A DNA stretch of 64,000 bases, from NCBI RefSeq assembly GCF_000020645.1, contig NC_011060.1, forward strand, positions 1,114,501-1,178,500. Direction: 5' to 3'. This document shows positions 56,808 to 64,000 of this stretch, piece by piece (the stretch's first letter is position 1; the number at the start of each line of letters is the position of its first letter). The translations under genes were made by a program, and so were the position numbers. The stretch comes from Pelodictyon phaeoclathratiforme BU-1. GTDB taxonomy: Bacteria > Bacteroidota > Chlorobiia > Chlorobiales > Chlorobiaceae. The notes beneath the pieces are model-generated. The model ran no database searches. It saw nothing but the letters and a program-made list of their open reading frames with translations, and was not told where the DNA came from.

Positions 56808-59779
56808 AACTGCACTTTGAACCGAACCTTGACTATCAACTACAGGCGGTTGAAGCGGTCTGCGACCTCTTTCGCGGGCAGGAGATCTGCCGCACGGAGT
56901 TTACCGTTACCATGCCGACCACGAAAGACATGCAGTTTCCTGGCATGGAGAGTGATCTTGGCATTGGCAACCGGCTTACGTTGCTTGATGATGACCTGCT
57001 CAAAAGCCTGCATGATATTCAGCTCCGCAACGGCCTGCCGCCTTCCGGAACCCTTGCTTCCGGCGACTTCACGGTAGAGATGGAGACCGGAACGGGCAAA
57101 ACCTACGTCTATCTGCGTACCATCTTTGAACTCAACAAGCGGTACGGCTTTACCAAGTTTGTGATTGTCGTCCCGTCAGTGGCTATCAAGGAGGGGGTTT
57201 ACAAAACCCTTCAGATTACCGAAGATCACTTCAAGGGGCTCTATGCCGGAGTACCTTTTGAATATTTCCTCTATGACTCCTCAAAACTGGGGCAGGTGCG
57301 TAATTTTGCCACCAGCTCGCAAATCCAGATTATGGTGATGACGGTTGGCGCCATCAACAAAAAGGATGTCAATAATATTTACGGTAAGGGTGCCAATGAG
57401 TCTACTGGCGGGGAAAAGCCGATTGATCTTGTCAAGGCGGTGCGGCCCATCCTGATTATTGATGAACCGCAAAGTGTGGATGGTGGTCTTTCCGGTGCTG
57501 GCAAAACCGCGCTCGATGCCATGAGCCCGCTTTGTACCTTGCGTTATTCCGCTACGCATGTGGACAAGCACCAGATGGTTTATCGTCTTGATGCGGTTGA
57601 TGCGCACGATAAGGGGCTGGTGAAGCAGATTGAGATTGCTGCCGCTACGGTGGAAGATGCCTTCAACAAGCCTTATGTTCGTCTCTTGAAGGTTGAGAAC
57701 AAGCGGGGCAGGATTTCCGCACTCGTTGAACTCGACAAGATGACGGCCAGCGGTGTCAGGCGAAAAGAGAGTGTTGTGGTTGATGGTGATAATCTTGAAA
57801 TGGTTACCGGACGGGCGATCTATGCTGATTGCTCTATCGGTGAAATTCGTGTTGAAAAGGGCAAGGAGTTTATGGAGTTGCGCTTCCCCGGTGGTGAGCA
57901 GTTCCTGAAACCTGGCGAGGCGTATGGAGATGTGGATGCTCTTGCCGTTCAGCGCCAGATGATTCGCCGTACCATCAAGGAGCACCTCGACAAGGAGCTG
58001 CGTCTGCGCCCGCAGGGTATCAAAGTGCTTTCGCTCTTCTTTATTGATGAGGTTGCCAAATACCGCTCTTACGACAGTGACGGTAACTCAGTGAAGGGCG
58101 ATTATGCCCGCATTTTCGAGGAGGAGTACCGCCGGGCGGCAAAGCTGCCTGATTATTTTACACTGTTCAGTGAGGTTGACCTGACGCATGCCCCCGAAGA
58201 GGTGCATAACGGCTATTTCTCGATCGACAAAAAAGGTGGCTGGACCAATACCGAGGAGAACAATCAGGGCAATCGTGAAAGTGCTGAACGGGCCTACAAC
58301 CTGATCATGAAGGAGAAAGAGAAGCTGCTCTCACTGGAGACACCACTGAAATTCATCTTTTCTCACTCTGCACTCAAGGAGGGGTGGGACAACCCCAATG
58401 TCTTCCAGATTTGTGCACTGCGTGAAATGGGCTCAGAGCGTGAACGCCGCCAGACGATAGGGCGTGGTCTGCGGTTATGCGTCAATCAGCACGGTCTGCG
58501 ACTGCGTGGATTTGAAGTCAATACGCTGACGGTTATTGCAACGGAGAGTTATGAGCAGTTTGCCGAAAATCTTCAGAGAGAGATTGAGGCTGAAACCGGT
58601 ATTCGATTCGGGATTGTCGAAGAACACCAGTTTGCGGCGATTTCCGTTACTACTGACGAAGGAGTCTCAGTTCCTCTTGGATTCGAGCAGTCGAAGCTCT
58701 TGTGGGAGCATCTGAAAGAGCAGAACTATATCGACAGTAAGGGCAAGGTGCAGGATTCGCTGAAAAGTGCGCTCAAGGAGGGGACTCTTCTTGTGCCGGA
58801 GCAATTCAGGCCACAGCTTGATCAGATTACCGCTGTACTGAAAAAGCTTGCAGGACGTCTGGAAATCAAGAATGCGAATGAGCGGAGACAGGTACACACC
58901 CGGCAGGCAGTGCTGCACAGTCCGGAATTCAAAGAGCTTTGGGAGCGTATCAAGCATAAAACGACCTATCGGGTGGAGTTCGACAATGAAAAGCTGGTGG
59001 AGAGCTGCATCAAGGCATTACAGAATGCTCCCGCCATTTTGAAGACACGCATGCAGTGGCACAAGGCTGAAATCGTTATTGGTAAATCGGGCGTTGAAGC
59101 TACTGAACGGAGTGGTGCCGCAACGGTTGTGCTTGATGAAAACGATATTGAGTTGCCTGACCTTCTTACGGATCTGCAGGATCGTACCCGGCTGACCCGC
59201 CGCACGATTCATCGTATTTTGATCGGAAGTGAGCGACTCGACGATTTTAAGCGTAACCCGCAACAGTTCATTGAGCTGGCAGCCGAAGCCATCAAGCGGT
59301 GCAAGCAACTCGCTGTTGTGGATGGCATCAAGTATCACCGCCTTGGTGACGAACATTTTTACGCCCAGGAGCTTTTTGAGCAACAGGAACTTACTGGTTA
59401 CCTCAAGAACCTTATCCCGGTTCAGAAATCAGTCTATGAGCAGGTGGTCTATGACTCCGATCCCGAAGCAACTTTTGCTGATCAGTTGGAGAAGAATCTG
59501 GCCATCAAGGTCTATGCAAAGCTTCCGGGATGGTTCAGGATTCCAACACCACTCGATACCTACAATCCCGACTGGGCGGTACTCGTCGAAAAGGATGGCG
59601 AAGAGCGAATCTACTTTGTTGTCGAGACCAAGAGCAGCCTGTTTACCGATGACCTGCGTGACAAGGAGAGTGCAAAGATTGAGTGCGGCAAAGCTCACTT
59701 CAAGGCGCTCAGTATTTGCGAAACCCCCGCAAGGTATGTTGTGGCCCGCTCTTTGGATGACGTGCTGAACAGGGTTTAA
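56804..59779 (+). CDS. Type III restriction endonuclease subunit (Res)
   Basis: ATP-dependent translocase/nuclease of 991 residues. Walker A is GTGKTYVYL near 95, the DEAD-box variant is IIDEPQS near 221, motif VI is in SERERRQTIGRGLRL near 555, and the C-terminal PD-(D/E)xK nuclease has NPDWAVL (near 922) and FVVETKSS (near 940). The GTG start is embedded in the DUF1016 stop (GTGA) with AGGAGG just upstream, so translation is coupled. With Mod it forms a type III restriction system; the three linked genes before it are extra to the classical two. Confidence 0.93.
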   Translation: MKLHFEPNLDYQLQAVEAVCDLFRGQEICRTEFTVTMPTTKDMQFPGMESDLGIGNRLTLLDDDLLKSLHDIQLRNGLPPSGTLASGDFTVEMETGTGKTYVYLRTIFELNKRYGFTKFVIVVPSVAIKEGVYKTLQITEDHFKGLYAGVPFEYFLYDSSKLGQVRNFATSSQIQIMVMTVGAINKKDVNNIYGKGANESTGGEKPIDLVKAVRPILIIDEPQSVDGGLSGAGKTALDAMSPLCTLRYSATHVDKHQMVYRLDAVDAHDKGLVKQIEIAAATVEDAFNKPYVRLLKVENKRGRISALVELDKMTASGVRRKESVVVDGDNLEMVTGRAIYADCSIGEIRVEKGKEFMELRFPGGEQFLKPGEAYGDVDALAVQRQMIRRTIKEHLDKELRLRPQGIKVLSLFFIDEVAKYRSYDSDGNSVKGDYARIFEEEYRRAAKLPDYFTLFSEVDLTHAPEEVHNGYFSIDKKGGWTNTEENNQGNRESAERAYNLIMKEKEKLLSLETPLKFIFSHSALKEGWDNPNVFQICALREMGSERERRQTIGRGLRLCVNQHGLRLRGFEVNTLTVIATESYEQFAENLQREIEAETGIRFGIVEEHQFAAISVTTDEGVSVPLGFEQSKLLWEHLKEQNYIDSKGKVQDSLKSALKEGTLLVPEQFRPQLDQITAVLKKLAGRLEIKNANERRQVHTRQAVLHSPEFKELWERIKHKTTYRVEFDNEKLVESCIKALQNAPAILKTRMQWHKAEIVIGKSGVEATERSGAATVVLDENDIELPDLLTDLQDRTRLTRRTIHRILIGSERLDDFKRNPQQFIELAAEAIKRCKQLAVVDGIKYHRLGDEHFYAQELFEQQELTGYLKNLIPVQKSVYEQVVYDSDPEATFADQLEKNLAIKVYAKLPGWFRIPTPLDTYNPDWAVLVEKDGEERIYFVVETKSSLFTDDLRDKESAKIECGKAHFKALSICETPARYVVARSLDDVLNRV

Positions 59780-59899
59780 TGCATCCAGAGCTTGGAAGAA
59801 GCATTTCTTGTTCAGCTTATTTTTTTAGAAGACTTATCCGAAAAAAAACGAGATACTGTAAGAAGTTCGGGATTTTGAACAGCGAACGAGAGTTTTTCC

Positions 59900-60949
59900 A
59901 TGAACACAGCTAAATTAAGACAACAATACCAATATGTCGCGTTCATCAGTTATAGCCACACTGATGCAAAGGTTGCAGAATGGCTTCATCGAAAGCTTGA
60001 GTCCTATAGGCTTCCCAATGCTGTACTCCGGAAATCTGATGGGTAACTTCCCAGGCATGTTCGCCCGATATTCAGGGATATAGCAGATTTATCATCAGGT
60101 TCATTGGTCAGGACATTGAGAGAAGAGATTGGCCAGTCGCAGTTTCTTATTGTCATATGCTCGCCTGACAGCGCGAAATCGGAATGGGTCGAAATGGAAG
60201 TGAGTCATTTTCTGACCCTTCGTGGCCATGAGTTTGTGATTCCGGTGATCATCAAGGGAACCCCTTACGCCAAGGACGCAGTAGACGAATGTCTGCCGCT
60301 ATCCCTGTTGCGCACTGAAGTCGACCTCCTCGGTATTTCGTTTGCCGGACAATCGAAAGAACAAGTGCTCCTCAAAACGGTCTCTGCCTTGCTGGATATC
60401 AAGTACGACTCGCTTTATGATCGGCACCGCCGGCGACAGCGCCGACAAAGGATGGTTGCTGCAACTGTCGCAACCGTTATGTTTGTCATCGTGCTAACGG
60501 CTGCTCTATTCAGTATTATGCAATGGAATCGGGCGGAGCAGCGTCGCGCCGAGGCAGAGCAGCTCCTCAATTATTTGCTTTTGGACCTTCACCCTAAACT
60601 GCAGCAATTTGGACGTCTGGATATCCTGGAGAGCGTCGCGGAGCAATCACGCGAGTACATTGATTATATTTCCACGGATGTCAGGGATCCCATTGACGCT
60701 ATTCAGGCGATTTCGTTACGCAGAAACATGGCTGAAGTGTATCAGAGTGTCGGCAAGCTCGAGAACGCTGAAACCTTACACCTGAAGAATATTTCTGTAC
60801 TTAAGAAATTGGAACAGATTGATCCAAAGGTGGGGATTATCCATCTTCTCAAAGGAGAAGAGCATCAGGCTTTGGCCAGTATCCGAAAAACAGAGGGTCG
60901 ATTTCAGGATGCATTGCATGAGACACCCATGAAAGAAAAACTCAAATAA
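59900..60949 (+). pseudogene. TIR-domain membrane protein gene with a nonsense codon
   Basis: The frame opens MNTAKLRQQYQYVAFISYSHTDAKVAEWLHRK, a TIR domain, but meets TAA at 60044-60046 (codon 49) after LRKSDG. The same frame resumes at once with LPRHVRPIFRDIADLSSGSLV and completes the TIR domain, including the usual catalytic glutamate in SEWVEMEVSHF; then a membrane helix (VAATVATVMFVIVLTAALFSI) and a TPR-like part follow, ending at 60949 and probably truncated. Without the stop it would be 349 residues. TIR domains cleave NAD+ in many phage-defence systems. No frame change is needed, so a point mutation (or readthrough) is the simplest reading. Confidence 0.85.
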
Positions 60950-62226
60950 TAGAAGGCACGCGCTATCAGCAGGAACTGGAATTTCGTACAAGACAGCTAG
61001 ACGAGGAGCAAAAAGAAAGGGAGCGGCATACGACATGGCTGGAGCAAGAAACAACAAAACTTAGGGAAGTTTCGGCTTTTTTTTCCAGCGAGATCGCCAA
61101 TCAATTGACAAAAGATTCCAGTTGGGCTACTGCTGCATTGCTTAAGGCGAAACTTACTCCGCACGCTCAAACACTGTTTGCCACACGCAGTTTGCACTAT
61201 CATGAAGAAAAGGAACACATTGCAGAACAATTTGCTCAACTGCTATTGCGACGCTGTAAAAGATTAATTGAGGATCGCGATGAGCCAGCTAGAGTGTTGC
61301 TTATAATGGACGCAGGAACGACGCTATATCCATTTTTTGAAAACATTGGACGCGAGTGTGTTCGCAGTTATAACAATAGAGAAAGTTGGGTTGATCACTT
61401 TTCCATTGTAACCAATAATTTAGCAGGAATTGACTCACTTATGGAGCACGCATGTATTTCACGTGAAAGCAGATATGCCCCACTCGCCGTCGAATGTCAT
61501 TGTCTGCCGGGTCACCCAATGCCAATCTTTTCCGGCGTTGCAGGTATTAAGACGATTCATGCAATAAAATCACTGCGTACAGATTATGCTAACCACGAAT
61601 TTGATAGGATTGACAATGTGAGTGCAACAACCACAGACGTACATAGAAGGCTTTTGATAATTATTTTGACAACGGGTAATTGGCTTCGCATCAGACGTCA
61701 TGATCCTCCATGTCCGGTACCATTGGCACGCACATCAGAACATTTTCAGGTTAAGCAAGAGTTGATAAATATATGTGACGAAGCTTATATTATTGCCCCA
61801 CTTGGAAAGGTTTTATTTAATTGTGCTCCCAATGAAATTAATAATGCGCTTGGTTATGATGATACACAGGCATCCCCAGATAAGGAGCCATATTCCGAAA
61901 TCACCGTCACCGACGATCAGGCGAAACGCATTAAGCTAGTTACCACCTCACGAATTGAGCGCAGGCTGTTATTTCCTCTTAGCCAAAAGCTTAAGGCTGT
62001 ATTGGAATATGTTGAAGCACACAACTATGATGATGTTATTAATAAGCCTATTGAAGTCATGCCTCACGTATTCATTCCTTTTGATCGGCTACCGAATAAT
62101 AGATGGCTGGAGTTAGAGGAAGAATTTCCTCATAGAAATACCAGGGGGGAATCATTTTTGGAAAGGTTCTATGATATCCATATTTCAAATTGGTCGGCGC
62201 ATCATGGTACCGAAGAGAATGTGTAG
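60922..62226 (+). pseudogene. 5'-truncated gene: coiled coil plus DeoR-effector-like domain
   Basis: The frame is open from 60922. It first encodes a charged coiled coil (YQQELEFRTRQLDEEQKERERHTTWLEQETTKLRE), with no ATG or GTG; the first usable start is a TTG at 61105 in the middle of the coding part. Residues after it form an ISOCOT/DeoR C-terminal-like domain: VLLIMDAGTTLYPFFE, FSIVTNNLAGIDSLMEHA, and ELINICDEAYIIAPLGKVLFN. In DeoR regulators this fold senses phosphorylated sugars. A further 100 residues end in LERFYDIHIS. It overlaps the end of the TIR gene by 28 bases and probably lost its start. No family name is claimed. Confidence 0.5.
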
Positions 62227-62769
62227 CTTTTTACAAGTTAGGGTTGTTTCAAGAAGTGGATCTCAGAATACATTAAGAGAGTTGCTTGGTGTGTAAAACG
62301 CTTTTATGTAATGAATTAAAGTCCATGTAATTTCTTTAAAAACTTTGGACTGTCTTATAGTTGTCAGTTCGACGTGAAGTCGCGTAGTAGAGTTGTCCAG
62401 TAAAACGGATCAGTTGTTCAGTCAGCGGAGCCCAACAATACATTCAGGATAAATAAATTGCGTTGTGTGAAGCCGTCGGAAAAATACCCGCAGGAAACTG
62501 TAGACAAATCCGTGAGGGAAGGTTGAATCTGCTCGTAACAGGTGGAGAAGTGCGAGGGCTAGCAGGTATTGCCAAGTGTCTTGCTGATACCAAGCCTCTC
62601 GGCAAGCGTTTTGAGTGCATACACCACACCAACGCGAAGCCCCTCATGTAGTTCAACATCAATTTAGGGACTACAATTTTTATATCTTTTCCTTATAAAA
62701 ATAATTCTTATAAGGAGTTAACGAAAATAATCTTGGAACTTCCGTTGAAAACAGGGAGGGTGTGTAAGC
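62227..62769. other. 543-base stretch without a gene
   Basis: It has no convincing coding frame. The segment 62460-62640 is GC-richer than its surroundings and full of short complementary runs, so it might be a structured RNA or an intron relic, but I cannot assign it. AGTCCA/TGGACT inverted elements lie near 62,320-62,350. The right end holds the operator-like palindrome described separately. Confidence 0.4.
62690..62716. promoter_or_regulatory. Palindrome upstream of the second DUF1016 gene
   Basis: TCCTTATAA (62690-62698) and TTATAAGGA (62708-62716) form a perfect 9-base inverted repeat with a 9-base spacer, 53 bases before the gene start. The arrangement is that of a dimeric repressor site. 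Confidence 0.45.
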
Positions 62770-63948
62770 ATGGCAACTCCTGCGTTATTTTCATTGTCGT
62801 TCGAGCAACTTGTTGCTGCTATCGGGCAGGTTCATGCTGAACTGGCGGCACAAGCTTCCCGGGCGGTTAACACCAGCCTGACGCTTCGCAACTGGCTTAT
62901 CGGTTGCTATATCTCCGAGTACGAGTTGCGGGGGGCCGATCGCGCCCGATATGGGGACAAAATTATTGAGCAGTTATCTGAACGGTTGATGCTGGCGGGT
63001 GTCAGCCGGTCAGAAGCACGGGAACTGAGGCGATACCGTAAATTTTATTTGACTTACCCTTCAATTCGGGAGTCGCTGTCTCCCGAATTGATAAGCAAGC
63101 TTTTGCCATTCGCGACCACGGTCAACTTTCGGGAGTCACTGTCTCCCGAATCGGGGGTTGCGCCCGATGAACTGTTGAGCAGGATTTCGTTCAGTCATTT
63201 TGCTGAACTGCTGCGATGTGAAGATGCGACCAAACGTAGCTTTTATGAGGTAGAGTCTATTCAGGGAAGCTGGACGGTGCGTGAGCTGAAACGGCAGATT
63301 CACAGTCTCTACTATGAACGCTCCGGCCTTTCCCGCGACAAGCAAAAGCTTTCGAGGCTTACTCACCAGCAGGCAGAGCGGCAAGGCCCTCTCCTTGATA
63401 TCCGCGATCCCTATTTGTTTGAATTTCTCGGGCTGAAATCCAAAGAGGTCATGGGAGAGTCGCGGCTCGAAGATCTGCTTATCGACAAGTTTTAAGATTT
63501 CCTCCTTGAACTGGGGCAAGGCTTCTGCTCTGAAGCGCTTCAGAAACGCATCTTGATCGGCGATAAGTACTACTTTGTCGATCTGGTTTTTTATCATCGT
63601 ATTCTGAAATGCCATGTGCTGGTTGAGCTGAAACTTGCCGAGTTCAGCCATGAAAACATTGGTCAGCTCAATACCTATGTGAGCTGGTACAGAAAGTGTA
63701 TGATGCGTGAAGATGACAATCCACCCATAGGAATTCTTTTGTGTACTCATAAGAACCACTCTCTGGTTGAATTTGCTTTGGCAGGAATTGATAATCAGCT
63801 TTTTGTCTCCAAGTATCTGCTGGAGCTGCCAAAGAAAGAGGAGATGCAGCGTTTCATTGAGGAGCAACTGGCAGCGGGAGATGGTGGCAGTGCAGATCAC
63901 CAGCAAACGCTAGGAATGGAATCCTCAGATGACAAGGGAGGTAACTGA
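62770..63948 (+). pseudogene. Second DUF1016 / PDDEXK nuclease gene with a nonsense codon
   Basis: The frame opens MATPALFSLSFEQLVAAIGQV and has the DUF1016 helical domain (TSLTLRNWLIGCYISEYELRGADRARYGDKIIEQLSERL), a linker with two palindromes, and ISFSHFAELLRCEDATKRSFYEVES. It stops at TAA (63493-63495, codon 242) after LLIDKF, then continues in the same frame with DFLLELGQGF and the complete nuclease end (YYFVDLVFYHRILKCHVLVELKLAEF). One substitution (for example CAA to TAA) explains it. The full product would be 392 residues, against 407 for the intact copy. Confidence 0.9.
63061..63150. repeat. Two palindromes in the linker of the second DUF1016 gene
   Basis: TCAATTCGGGAG (63061-63072) and CTCCCGAATTGA (63080-63091) form a perfect 12-base inverted repeat with a 7-base loop. 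TTCGGGAG (63128-63135) and CTCCCGAA (63143-63150) form a second with an almost identical loop (TCGCTGT and TCACTGT). Centres are 63 bases apart, which is 21 codons. Confidence 0.95.
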
Positions 63949-64000
63949 TGGTCTGAGGATGACAAAAACAGAGAGGTTCTGCCGATTTATTTGCTGAAGC

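Noticed and set aside
63949..64000. Possible next gene start after the second DUF1016 gene (GGAGG then ATG)
   Set aside because: The frame from that ATG stops at once (ATG GTC TGA) and the next ATG gives only 12 codons.

Overview
The window looks like part of the chromosome of a green sulfur bacterium (Chlorobiaceae, something like Chlorobium/Pelodictyon). This is inference from gene style, moderate GC, frequent lack of strong Shine-Dalgarno sites and overall gene content; no marker such as a chlorosome gene or rRNA is present to prove it.

Layout. 1-18.4 kb is mostly housekeeping: the 5' part of proS, a secreted DUF4412 protein, prmC, the hrcA-grpE-dnaJ heat-shock operon, malic enzyme, a flavodoxin-like protein, gap, mpl, a DegT-type sugar aminotransferase, an MFS transporter with an alpha/beta hydrolase, a small DUF4160/DUF2442/VapB-like group, and a tight SMR-proB-proA-lolD operon. 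18.5-33 kb is mixed: a CPA2/Kef-type antiporter, an in-frame fusion of a RAYT transposase to a methionine sulfoxide reductase B, a CsgG-like protein, a Nudix hydrolase, a von Willebrand A protein, rsgA, a class D beta-lactamase, an antitoxin whose toxin is cut off after about 27 residues, a UbiA prenyltransferase, a glucosaminidase, membrane proteins and ogt. 32.7-39.5 kb is an AraC regulator followed by an RND efflux operon (adaptor, pump, outer-membrane factor) in which the pump gene carries a one-base frameshift.

40.6-64 kb is an accessory defence island. After a TPR/HExxH protein and a SRAP (YedK-like) gene come two operons. The first is a large SNF2 helicase with a C-terminal DUF3883 domain (DrmD-like), an AlbA_2/HATPase regulator and a ParA-like ATPase, ending in a (QVTA)5 tail broken by a decayed second copy of the TPR/HExxH gene start. 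The second is five genes joined by 4-base overlaps or a 2-base gap: PLD-helicase, DUF4391, type III Mod methyltransferase, DUF1016 (YhcG-like) nuclease and type III Res. Beyond these lie a TIR-membrane protein gene with a nonsense codon, a 5'-truncated gene with a coiled coil and a DeoR-effector-like domain, and a second DUF1016 gene with a nonsense codon.

The most striking unexplained signal is that both DUF1016 genes carry, at the same place in their interdomain linker, two in-phase 25-base palindromes with identical 9-7-9 geometry. The stem sequence differs between the two genes but is self-complementary in each, which is a covariation pattern. The RAYT-MsrB fusion and the two-operon defence island are the next best candidates for something new.
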